Positions 8,396 through 15,474 of a stretch of 64,000 nt of DNA are shown here, in pieces. Positions within the stretch are counted from its first letter, which is position 1. The number at the start of each line of letters is the position of its first letter. Made by a program: the position numbers and the translations under genes. Source of the stretch: Aestuariibaculum suncheonense (GTDB lineage Bacteria > Bacteroidota > Bacteroidia > Flavobacteriales > Flavobacteriaceae); the NCBI RefSeq assembly GCF_014596935.1, contig NZ_JACVXC010000002.1, positions 379,559 to 443,558 on the forward strand. Reading direction: 5' to 3'. The notes under the pieces are model-generated. The model was not told where the DNA came from, did no database searches, and worked only from the letters and a program-made list of their open reading frames with translations.

Positions 8396-9295
8396 AGTTT
8401 CGTCTTTAAAGTTTACTGTAGGGATCTTCACTATTTCAAAGGTTGCTGATGCAAGAATTACTTTGCCATTAGTTTGCTGAATTTTGTTTCCAATTTCTTC
8501 ATTAAGTACATGTTTGATGTATCTTCTTTTTTTGTAGTCAACAATATATCTTAAGTTAAATTGAATCCAATTATCTGTCATTGTAATTGCAAGGGTTGGA
8601 TCAACTTGTGCATCTTCTATATAATATTTATCGACAACACCTTTCCAATCTGAAATCGATTCTTTAACGTATTCCGATAGGTGATCTTGTGCAACAGAAA
8701 TTACAATGTTTTTTGCCATTTCAATATCCGATCCATAGCGAATTGGCAAATTGAATTCGTCCCAAACAAAAGGAAAGTCTTGCGAGTAGTTATAGACAGG
8801 ACCTTTAAAGACAAATGCATTGCTGAGTTTGACAATTCGTCCAGTATAATTGTCACTTGAGACCCATTGGCCTATTTCCATCATTGATGTGTATACACTG
8901 TCAATATCAATTACGTCTCCTTTAATCCCGTTAATTTCAATTCTATCTCCAGGTTTGTATACACGAACAAAGAAGATATAGAATGAGCCTGCGACACTTA
9001 AAATCAATTCCTGCAAGGTTATTGTTATTCCTGCAGTTAGTAAACCTATAGCAAGTCCAAAGTCCTTAATGCTTCCTGTGAAATACGTGATGGTGATTAA
9101 TACAGCTATGAAGTATCCAATGATTTCAATTCCTTTTTGGGATTTGTATCTTAGAGAATTGTCCGGTAGTCGTTTTTTTAAAGTCTTTCTTGCCCAAGCA
9201 ATGACAATAAAAATCAGTGCAATCCAAGCTAAGTATTTAGCGATACTTGTAAGAATAGGATATTCTACAAACCAAGATTTTAAAGCATCTATCAT
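8378..9295 (-). CDS. MscS-family mechanosensitive channel protein
   Basis: A 305-residue small-conductance mechanosensitive channel homologue that would release solutes at hypo-osmotic shock. Three N-terminal transmembrane segments are visible (about 14-36, 57-76, 80-112); the third carries a Gly/Ala-spaced pore-lining pattern (GLAIGLLTAGITITLQE). The family beta domain follows with YKPGDRIEINGIKGDVIDID, then the cytoplasmic alpha/beta vestibule. The length matches the E. coli MscS class. Its stop and last five codons (THNNT) lie within the attC-like palindrome, so the natural C-terminus may have been replaced. Its upstream region ends after 18 bases at the IS481-type element, so the native promoter has been displaced and expression would depend on the IS or be lost. 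Confidence 0.85.
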   Translation of the reverse strand: MIDALKSWFVEYPILTSIAKYLAWIALIFIVIAWARKTLKKRLPDNSLRYKSQKGIEIIGYFIAVLITITYFTGSIKDFGLAIGLLTAGITITLQELILSVAGSFYIFFVRVYKPGDRIEINGIKGDVIDIDSVYTSMMEIGQWVSSDNYTGRIVKLSNAFVFKGPVYNYSQDFPFVWDEFNLPIRYGSDIEMAKNIVISVAQDHLSEYVKESISDWKGVVDKYYIEDAQVDPTLAITMTDNWIQFNLRYIVDYKKRRYIKHVLNEEIGNKIQQTNGKVILASATFEIVKIPTVNFKDETTHNNT

Positions 9296-9313
9296 TTTCT
9301 TTTTTTATGTTCG

Positions 9314-9342
9314 TTAAGGGACATGGTTTACACAAGTTAAAG
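9314..9342. repeat. IS left terminal inverted repeat
   Basis: The 29-base left end of the IS481-type element. Shared features with the right end are the TTAA start, the GG-ACAT block, GTTTACA and the final AAGTTAAAG. It is 18 bases upstream of the MscS-like start codon. Confidence 0.75.
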
Positions 9343-9350
9343 ATTAGACT

Positions 9351-10532
9351 TTACACTAAATTAGTTTCTAACCTTATATTCGATTCTTTATTTATTAATT
9401 CCCTTTCATTAAAGAAACCTAAAAATACGTTTCTATAAAATACTTTCCAAATACCATTTCCAAGTTCTTCAACACCTACATATTTACCCTTTAAAGCTAT
9501 GGTAAGATATACCCAATAATAGGATCTCCATCGAATAGCTCCATTTTGAGTTACTTTAATGACTTTATAGTTATGATTATAATCAAAGTGTTGTATTGTT
9601 TCAGGAAAGGGTCTGGTAGAAAAGTTATGAGCTTCAGCTGGAGTTTTCATGTCCAGAGCTTCATGTGGTCTTACATGATTGTACTCTTTTACAAAGCGGT
9701 TTAATCTTCGTTGTTGGGCTTTCAAATCATAGGCAGAAGGTTTTGCACAGGCAGCCTTTAAATCTCTATGCATACGTTCATGTCGTCCGTTTTGTTCTGG
9801 GTGGGCAGGATCTGAAAATACAGGGGTAATTCCAAGTTCAATGAACCAATACGAGAGCTGTGTATAACGCTGTATAGCTCTGACAGAACCAAAAGGACTA
9901 CCATTGTCCGTATGGATTTGTTTAGGGATACCATATTTCCTAAAAACCTTGGTGAACTCAGCTTTCACTGACTTTAGGTTTTCTTTGTAATGTCCTTTAG
10001 CAGTAAACAAAAAACGACTTTTAGAGTCAGCAATGGTTAAAGGATGGCAGTATATTTTATTTCCCATTAGAAACTTTCCCTTATAATGAGCGCTCCAGAC
10101 TTCGTTGCAGGATTTGGGGTCGAAAATAGGGAATACAGGTTTCACTCTTCGCAATCGCTTTTGAGGGCATACCAGACCATTTTTCTTCAAAATGTTGTGA
10201 ACGGTAACTACAGAAGGAACTATTTCTTTAGGGTATTCTTTAAACAATAAAACTCTGATTTTTTTAGCGCCCCAAAATTTATGCTTTGTCTTGAGTTTAA
10301 TGATGCTTTTAACGATATTTTCGCCTGTGGCATTTGGATGTTTAGAAGGTGCCCTGGATTGTTCTCGCAACCCTTCGCAACCTTGATTTTCAAACCGATG
10401 GATTAGTTTATAAGCTGTTGGTCTTGAGATATCAAAGCTTCTGCATAATTCAGTAATGGTATATTTTCCTGTACGCCATTCACAGATAAATTCAATTTTT
10501 TGTTCCATAGTTGTTGTGGCTTTCCAAGGCAT
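9351..10532 (-). CDS. IS481-family transposase with the first catalytic Asp replaced by His
   Basis: A 393-residue DDE transposase. An N-terminal HTH (about 10-60, ITELCRSFDISRPTAYKL) recognises the ends, a second helical linker follows, and the rve integrase core runs from about 140 to 310. In the family the first catalytic Asp sits in a W-x-x-D-Y/F-K-G motif; here the motif reads VWSAHYKG, with His149 (codon CAT, 10086-10088) where Asp (GAT/GAC) is expected, a single-base change. The second Asp (HTDNG, D209) and the Glu (NGRHERMHRDLK, E252) are intact, and the frame is otherwise full length. Known chemistry of DDE enzymes predicts that this copy cannot transpose by itself. The TIRs are still in place, so it might be moved in trans. 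Confidence 0.9.
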   Translation of the reverse strand: MPWKATTTMEQKIEFICEWRTGKYTITELCRSFDISRPTAYKLIHRFENQGCEGLREQSRAPSKHPNATGENIVKSIIKLKTKHKFWGAKKIRVLLFKEYPKEIVPSVVTVHNILKKNGLVCPQKRLRRVKPVFPIFDPKSCNEVWSAHYKGKFLMGNKIYCHPLTIADSKSRFLFTAKGHYKENLKSVKAEFTKVFRKYGIPKQIHTDNGSPFGSVRAIQRYTQLSYWFIELGITPVFSDPAHPEQNGRHERMHRDLKAACAKPSAYDLKAQQRRLNRFVKEYNHVRPHEALDMKTPAEAHNFSTRPFPETIQHFDYNHNYKVIKVTQNGAIRWRSYYWVYLTIALKGKYVGVEELGNGIWKVFYRNVFLGFFNERELINKESNIRLETNLV

Positions 10533-10584
10533 GATAATTTGATTTTTGTCTCAAATTACAACCTAAAAAGTGTAAACTATGTCC

Positions 10585-10613
10585 CTTTAACTTTGTAAAC
10601 GATGTGCCTTTAA
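10585..10613. repeat. IS right terminal inverted repeat
   Basis: The 29-base right end of the IS481-type element, complementary to the left end. A second inner copy of the unit lies immediately inside it (about 10569-10585). The truncated reading frame at 10614 begins at the next base. Confidence 0.75.
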
Positions 10614-10802
10614 CATACCGCAGACTCTTTAAAGGCCTTTGTTACAAAAGAAGAGAATAAAAGTGCAACTAAAAAAGATTTACGAGAGTTGAAGTCTTTA
10701 CTAATGGGTTCAAGATATTTGCCTGTCACGAATTTAGAACCAAATCAGTTTGGACAGTACCCATATTATGATGTAGAAACACAGGAATTAATATATTTTT
10801 AA
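10614..10802 (+). pseudogene. 3' end of a gene truncated by the IS element
   Basis: An open frame of 62 codons enters from the IS border and ends at a TAA at 10800-10802. It starts with no plausible initiation codon, and a TAA lies in frame right at the IS end. The encoded tail (for example TKKDLRELKSLLMGSRYLP and a terminal YYDVETQELIYF) has ordinary coding composition. I do not recognise the family. The missing 5' part is not found on the left side of the IS, where the MscS-like gene begins, so the insertion was accompanied by a deletion or the IS recombined with another copy. Confidence 0.55.
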
Positions 10803-10856
10803 ACCTATTTGCATCTTTTAAATGGTAATCAATTTTATTAAAAAAAAACATGTTAA

Positions 10857-11660
10857 ATGAGGAACAGGTTAATTACTATACTTTTATGTTTATTTTTTAT
10901 GTCATCTTATTCCCAAGAAGTAAAAGAATACTATGATACAGGTGAACTTCGAAGTATCAAAAAATATTCAAATGATAAACTTAATGGTTTAGTTAAAGTC
11001 TTTTTCAAAAATGGAAAACTCCAAAGCCAATCTAATTATGTAGACGGTAAATTAGAAGGAGAAAGCAAAGAATATTATAGAAATACAGGTAATTTAAAAT
11101 CTATTGGTAACTATAAAAATGGTACAGAAGAAGGGGCGGTTAAAGCATTCTATGAAAACGGTCAATTATTGGGGGTAATGAACTTTTCAAATGGTAAGGG
11201 TAACGGAAAAATAAAAAATTATCATGAAAATGGTGAATTACAGTTTACATCAAATATAATAGATGACTTGACAAACGGACTGGTCCTTGAGTATTATAGT
11301 AATGGTAATTTGAAAATGAGTTTTTACGCTATAAAAGGTAAACGATCAGGGACCTACACCGAATATTTTGAAAATGGCAACAAATACCAATTAGGTAATT
11401 TCAGTAACGATATTAAAAATGGAAAATGGGAGGAGTATAATAAAAATGGCAACCTAGTTAAGTCTTGTAATTATTTAAATGATCTATTACATGGAGAGCT
11501 TATTTATTATCATGAAAATGGTAGCCCCAAAATAATTTCTAATTATAAGCAAAATGTATTAGAAGGTGTTGAAAACATATACGATTATGAAGGGAACTCT
11601 CTAAAAACAAACATATACAATAATGGGGTACTAATAAAAAGTAGATCAATTTCTGAGTAA
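10857..11660 (+). CDS. Exported MORN/YwqK-type repeat protein
   Basis: A 267-residue protein with a Sec signal peptide (MRNRLITILLCLFFMSSYSQ) followed by about ten tandem repeats of 22-24 residues of the form EYY-NGxL-xxxxY-NGKxxG. This is the MORN-like repeat of the YwqK family, often labelled toxin-antitoxin antitoxin component although the function is not established for exported flavobacterial members. The repeats fill the whole mature chain, so it is expected to form a beta-hairpin solenoid in the periplasm or at the outer membrane. The ATG at 10857 is the only start that keeps the signal peptide. It has no operon partner: 54 bases upstream is the truncated gene end, and 224 bases of non-coding DNA follow. 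Confidence 0.8.
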   Translation: MRNRLITILLCLFFMSSYSQEVKEYYDTGELRSIKKYSNDKLNGLVKVFFKNGKLQSQSNYVDGKLEGESKEYYRNTGNLKSIGNYKNGTEEGAVKAFYENGQLLGVMNFSNGKGNGKIKNYHENGELQFTSNIIDDLTNGLVLEYYSNGNLKMSFYAIKGKRSGTYTEYFENGNKYQLGNFSNDIKNGKWEEYNKNGNLVKSCNYLNDLLHGELIYYHENGSPKIISNYKQNVLEGVENIYDYEGNSLKTNIYNNGVLIKSRSISE

Positions 11661-11842
11661 TAGCAATTAAAAATAATTAGGTTACTCTTTTGTCATTTTT
11701 TAGTGTAAAGAATAGAAGGTTAATGTTTATTGCTTTATCTACTATTTATGTATTTGTACGAATAATCATTTTACTAATTATGTAATTACCTTATATTCGT
11801 TGTATATATATTAGAAATAAACACAATTGCGTTTACCCAACT

Positions 11843-11851
11843 GTTGTGGGC
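11843..11851 (+). repeat. attC-like core GTTGTGGGC at the left edge of a one-gene cassette
   Basis: GTTGTGGGC fits the core GTTRRRY loosely and is the exact reverse complement of GCCCACAAC at 12555-12563 (ten exact bases if one more is counted on each side). The lipoprotein gene at 11885-12544 is enclosed by this pair, as in an integron cassette, where the first bases of a cassette pair with the R'' box of its own attC. The surrounding 160 bases upstream show no complete palindrome. Confidence 0.45.
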
Positions 11852-11884
11852 AATTTAAACCAACCGCCAGAAGCTAAATACTGA

Positions 11885-12544
11885 ATGAAAAAATCTTTAT
11901 TAATACTACCCTTTTTTCTACTGACTATACTAGGCTGTAAAGCACAGGATAGAGAACCTTCAGATTTTATTCCAAAAGGATATGCTGAATTTGAAAAATA
12001 TTTTGGAGACCTAAATAAAGATGGATTGGATGACTGTGTTTTGATTATCAAAAAGACTGATACAGCTAACATTGTCACTAATCGTTTTGACAAAAAAGTT
12101 GACAGAAATAGACGTGGAATTGTTGTCTTATTCAAAAAAGAGAAAGGTTATGAACTTGCCGATAAAAACTACAGTTGCTTTTCGTCAGAAAATGAAGATG
12201 GTGGAGTTTATTTTCCACCAGAACTATGGATTGATTTTGAAAGAGGAAATTTAATAGTTCATTACGGACACGGCAGATATGGATTTTGGAGATATATTTT
12301 TAGATTTCAAAACTCAAATTTTGAATTAATTGGATATGACGAAAGCAATGGAGGTGTTGTAATAAGTAGTGAAACAAGTATAAACTTTTTGACAAAGAAG
12401 AAATTGATTAGAGAAAATACTAATGAAAATGCAGAAGGAGGAGATGAAGTATTTAAGGAAACTTGGGATAACATTGAAATAGAAGCACTAATCAAATTAT
12501 CTGAAATTAAGGACTTTGATGAATTAGAAGTGTATAATTATTAA
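11885..12544 (+). CDS. Lipoprotein of unknown function with an acidic Ca-binding-like motif
   Basis: A 219-residue predicted lipoprotein: the signal MKKSLLILPFFLLTILGC ends in a good lipobox (ILGC, Cys18). Early in the mature part lies GDLNKDGLDDCVLI, the pattern of FG-GAP/EF-hand-like loops that bind calcium and recur in proteins annotated as VCBS-like. The rest is mixed alpha/beta with aromatic-rich segments (HYGHGRYGFWRYIFRF). Similar stand-alone lipoproteins are common in Flavobacteriaceae, but I cannot name a function. The gene is enclosed by complementary core motifs (11843-11851 and 12555-12563) and directly precedes the 135-base palindromic element, so it looks like the content of a mobile cassette. 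Confidence 0.6.
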   Translation: MKKSLLILPFFLLTILGCKAQDREPSDFIPKGYAEFEKYFGDLNKDGLDDCVLIIKKTDTANIVTNRFDKKVDRNRRGIVVLFKKEKGYELADKNYSCFSSENEDGGVYFPPELWIDFERGNLIVHYGHGRYGFWRYIFRFQNSNFELIGYDESNGGVVISSETSINFLTKKKLIRENTNENAEGGDEVFKETWDNIEIEALIKLSEIKDFDELEVYNY

Positions 12545-12554
12545 ATGAAAAACT

Positions 12555-12689
12555 GCCCACAACATTGGCTATAAACAATTGGGGCGAAAGTGATAAGACC
12601 AAAGTATAAACATAAACCAAAGGTCAGTGCTAAACTGAAAAGTTAGGGCACAAAGCCCCCAACTGTTCATAGCCGAAACCGTTACGTGC
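12555..12689 (+). repeat. attC-like palindromic element A (135 bp)
   Basis: Outer boxes GCCCACAAC (12555-12563) and GTTACGTGC (12681-12689); long inner arms GGCTATAAACAATTGGGGC (12567-12585) and, reversed, the complement at 12655-12674 (GCCCCCAACTGTTCATAGCC), nearly perfect. The region between the arms contains CGAAAGTGA, then a 31-base block starting AAAGGTC and ending AAAGTTAGGGC that folds into its own GAAA-capped hairpin. That block matches element B (15339-15474) in 25 of 31 positions. Layout R''-L''-loop-L'-R' is that of integron attC sites, though the long conserved loop is unusual. Confidence 0.6.
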
Positions 12690-12732
12690 AAGGCGAGAAA
12701 ACACTTATAGATAAATGAAAAACATATACTAA

Positions 12733-13521
12733 ATGCCAAATCCTTATATAGATAACTCTGAAAGATGGTTAGCTCTAGCAGAAATAGATTATTTAACTCA
12801 ATTTGTAAAAGCTTGGATTCCCTTTAATGCTTGGTATATGAATATGTATCCAACTTTAAAACGAGATAGAGTAATTATCGAAGAAATTAAAAGTAATCCG
12901 AATTTATTTAGAGATAAAATTATTGCTTTGTTAAATGGAACGGATAATGATTCAATAATATTTAAAGGTCAAATTGCAAAATTGCACCAATATCTGGAAT
13001 CTATTTACATTCCAAATGCAGACAGTAGAATTACATTTAAATCACTTTCTATAGAAACCAATCCTATAACTTCAGAAACTTTGACATTTAGGAGATGGGT
13101 TTATAAAGTTGAGCTAACTCGAACAGGCAATGCTATTAATATTAATTCTCTCGTAACCAATTCGGGAAGTATAACTCAATACACATTTAATCAATCAAAA
13201 TTTGATGTTGAAAATTTAAACAATCACCTTCAACAAAATTCAAGTTTAACTGAAAATCAAAGAAATTGCCTTTTAGATACATATAGAAAAATTGACCCAA
13301 AAAAGCCAACAAATCTAATATCATCAAATCGCCAAGGTATAGAAGCAGGAAATATATTTTTAATAAATGATGTAGAAAAATTAGTTAAGGGTTTAATTGA
13401 GGTTATATACAAATTGAGAAACATTCTGTTTCACGGAGAATTAATACCGAATAAGGATAATAAGAAAGTATACGAACCAGCTTTTTATATACTAAAAACA
13501 TTAATTCAAAGCTTAAACTAA
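12733..13521 (+). CDS. HEPN-like protein, partner of the DUF262 protein
   Basis: A 262-residue protein that ends in the signature of a HEPN ribonuclease: YKLRNILFHGE, that is R-N-x-x-x-H (R229, N230, H234) on a predicted helix, with a helical bundle around it. The N-terminal half is helical with an aromatic stretch (WIPFNAWYMNMYP) as seen in large HEPN proteins of the MAE_28990/Swt1-like groups, which occur beside restriction-type genes. Known HEPN proteins with this motif cut RNA in toxin-antitoxin and abortive-infection systems; that is inference here. It is followed after five bases by the DUF262 gene on the same strand, and the pair sits alone between attC-like elements A and B. No signal peptide or membrane segment, so it is cytoplasmic. 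Confidence 0.65.
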   Translation: MPNPYIDNSERWLALAEIDYLTQFVKAWIPFNAWYMNMYPTLKRDRVIIEEIKSNPNLFRDKIIALLNGTDNDSIIFKGQIAKLHQYLESIYIPNADSRITFKSLSIETNPITSETLTFRRWVYKVELTRTGNAININSLVTNSGSITQYTFNQSKFDVENLNNHLQQNSSLTENQRNCLLDTYRKIDPKKPTNLISSNRQGIEAGNIFLINDVEKLVKGLIEVIYKLRNILFHGELIPNKDNKKVYEPAFYILKTLIQSLN

Positions 13522-13526
13522 ACAAT

Positions 13527-15332
13527 ATGTCATCAGCAGCAAATAAAATAGACGCAAACGATAAAACACTTAGAGATATCCTGCATTCTAAAAAATATTC
13601 TATTGATTTTTTTCAAAGAGAATATAAATGGGAAAAAAAACATATCGAACAACTTCTTATTGACATTGAAGAAGCATTTAGTGGTAGCTACAAATTAGGA
13701 GATACTATTGCAGATGTATCTAATTATGATTCATATTATATGGGACCTTTGATTTTTTGTGAAAAATCAGGTGTTTCTTCAATTATAGATGGTCAACAAA
13801 GATTGACATCCCTCTCTTTGTTACTTATTCATATTAATAATTTACAAAAAGATAGAGAAGATAAAGAACCTATTGATGATTTAATATTTTCCAGAAAACA
13901 CGGGAGAAATTCTTTTAATATTGATGTTCCTGAACGATTCGATATTTTAGATGCGTTTTACAAGAATGTAGATTTTGAAATTAATGAAAATGACAATATT
14001 ACAATTCATAATATTTATGAAAGATTTCAAGATATAAAGGAGGTTTTTCCTGAATCTCTATCTGGCGACAAGCTTCCAATATTTATTGATTGGATAAAGG
14101 AAAAATTGATTTTTGTAGAAATTGTAGCCTATTCTGACAAAAATGCCTTTACAATTTTTGAAACTATGAATGATAGAGGTTATAACCTTACTCCAAGTGA
14201 GATGCTAAAAGGCTTACTTCTTTCTAAGGTAGAAAAAGAAAACTTTCTTATAGAACTAAATGAAATTTGGAGAGAAAACATCTCTAAATTACATTATTTT
14301 TCCAGAGATGAAGATTTAGAGTTTTTCAGAGCCTGGTTTAGAGGTCAGTATGCGGAAAGTATGAAGCGTTCTTCATCTGCTGGAACAGCAAGAGAAGATT
14401 TTGAAAAGATTGGAACAAGTTTTCATAGATGGGTTAAAGAAAACACAAAACTCTTAAAATTAAAGTCTGAAGAAAACTATTATTACTTTGTTAAGAGTGA
14501 TTTTGTTTTTTACTCTGATTTATACATTAGAATTAAAAAAATGGAGCGTTATCCAACAAATGGGTTTGAGATTGTTAATTATATTACCAATTACTCAGTT
14601 GCAACCTCTTTGTCGTATCCTCTATATTTATCAGCGATTAGTAAAACTGATTCTGAAGAAGAAATCAATGATAAAATTTTAATCGTTGCTAATTTTATTG
14701 AGAGGTATGTTATATTAAAATCAATATTAAATCAACCAATTTCACAAACTTCAATAAGATATTCATTTTTCAATACGATAATAAAAGAAATTAGAGATTT
14801 AAGTGTTCAAGAGCTTGAAGATAATTTCAAGACATATTTAACTCAATATGATGAGGCTTATGAACAAATAAGAAATTTGAACACTTATAATTCAAATCGT
14901 AAATTTTTGAAATACTTTGTTTCAAGAATAACAATGTATATTGATAATTTATGTGATAATAAAACTGATTTTTATGATTTAATAACTGCAAGGAGAAAAT
15001 CAGGGTCAAATATTGCTCATTTATTAAAGGATACTGATAAACAAAAGTTTGAAAATGATGATGTTTTCTATAGTGTTGCTACAAATATTGGAGCAATAGC
15101 TCTGTTGCGAAAAGATATTGACTATATAGATGAATCTGAAACTAATGTTTTGTATCGAATTCTTAATAATGGAACTCTATCAGAAAACGAAAGTTTAGTG
15201 CTGTCTGACAAATTTACTCTACCTAAAATTAAGGAAGTTGGAGTTGAGTGGTTAATTGAAAATCAAAGTTTTATAATTGAAATTTGTGAAAAATTATGGC
15301 GAAATTCTTCACTAAAAAATAAAAACATATAA
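13527..15332 (+). CDS. DUF262 (GmrSD/ParB-Srx-like) protein with a decayed DUF1524-like C-terminus
   Basis: A 601-residue protein of the GmrSD family. The N-terminal DUF262 domain (about 10-260) is clear: FFQREYKW (28-35), IIDGQQRLT (86-94) and FETMNDRGYNLTPSEMLKG (211-229). In type IV restriction enzymes such as GmrSD this domain binds and hydrolyses nucleotide and drives cutting of modified phage DNA by a C-terminal DUF1524 His-Asn-His domain. Here the corresponding region (about 480-600) keeps only SNIAHLLKD and IGAIALL where I-x-H-I-x-P and L-G-N-L would be, so the nuclease Asn is absent and the Pro is lost. The killing activity may instead come from the adjacent HEPN protein. Low GC and lone position between palindromic elements fit horizontal transfer. 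Confidence 0.8.
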   Translation: MSSAANKIDANDKTLRDILHSKKYSIDFFQREYKWEKKHIEQLLIDIEEAFSGSYKLGDTIADVSNYDSYYMGPLIFCEKSGVSSIIDGQQRLTSLSLLLIHINNLQKDREDKEPIDDLIFSRKHGRNSFNIDVPERFDILDAFYKNVDFEINENDNITIHNIYERFQDIKEVFPESLSGDKLPIFIDWIKEKLIFVEIVAYSDKNAFTIFETMNDRGYNLTPSEMLKGLLLSKVEKENFLIELNEIWRENISKLHYFSRDEDLEFFRAWFRGQYAESMKRSSSAGTAREDFEKIGTSFHRWVKENTKLLKLKSEENYYYFVKSDFVFYSDLYIRIKKMERYPTNGFEIVNYITNYSVATSLSYPLYLSAISKTDSEEEINDKILIVANFIERYVILKSILNQPISQTSIRYSFFNTIIKEIRDLSVQELEDNFKTYLTQYDEAYEQIRNLNTYNSNRKFLKYFVSRITMYIDNLCDNKTDFYDLITARRKSGSNIAHLLKDTDKQKFENDDVFYSVATNIGAIALLRKDIDYIDESETNVLYRILNNGTLSENESLVLSDKFTLPKIKEVGVEWLIENQSFIIEICEKLWRNSSLKNKNI

Positions 15333-15338
15333 TACCCA

Positions 15339-15474
15339 GCGGGTAACAATGTATAAAAATAATAGCGGTTTAATCGCTAAAACGAAAGTGAGTAAATATA
15401 AAAAAGGTCTGTGTTTAACCGGAAAGTTAGTGCGTCAAAATCCGCTACCATTCTTATACTAGACCGTTAAAACA
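15339..15474 (+). repeat. attC-like palindromic element B (about 136 bp)
   Basis: Outer boxes GCGGGTAAC (15339-15347) and GTTAAAACA (15466-15474). Inner arms GTATAAAAATAATAGCGG (15351-15368) and CCGCTACCATTCTTATAC (15442-15459) pair in 15 of 18 positions. The loop shares CGAAAGTGA and the 31-base AAAGGTC...AAAGTTAGTGC block with element A. The R'' box pairs better (7 of 9) with the core that opens this cassette, GTTACGTGC at 12681, than with its own right neighbour (4 of 9), which is the rule for real gene cassettes. Confidence 0.6.

Larger units (their letters stand above)
9314..10613 (-). mobile_element. IS481-type insertion sequence, about 1.3 kb
   Basis: One transposase gene on the minus strand is framed by inverted terminal repeats. 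Left end TTAAGGGACATGGTTTACAC (9314 onward) and the complement of the right end TTAAAGGCACATCGTTTACA (from 10613 inward) align over 29 bases with a few mismatches and compensating one-base indels, both running into AAGTTAAAG. The right end carries a second inner copy of the same unit (GGGACATAGTTTACACT, complement of about 10569-10585), and a decayed second copy is seen at the left. I find no clear target duplication. The element lies between the MscS-like gene and a truncated gene end, so it marks a rearranged junction. Confidence 0.85.

Noticed and set aside
9069-9317. Plus-strand open frame opposite the MscS-like gene, as the missing 5' part of the IS-truncated gene
   Set aside because: It is antisense to a well-conserved channel gene and shows no relation to the 62-residue tail.
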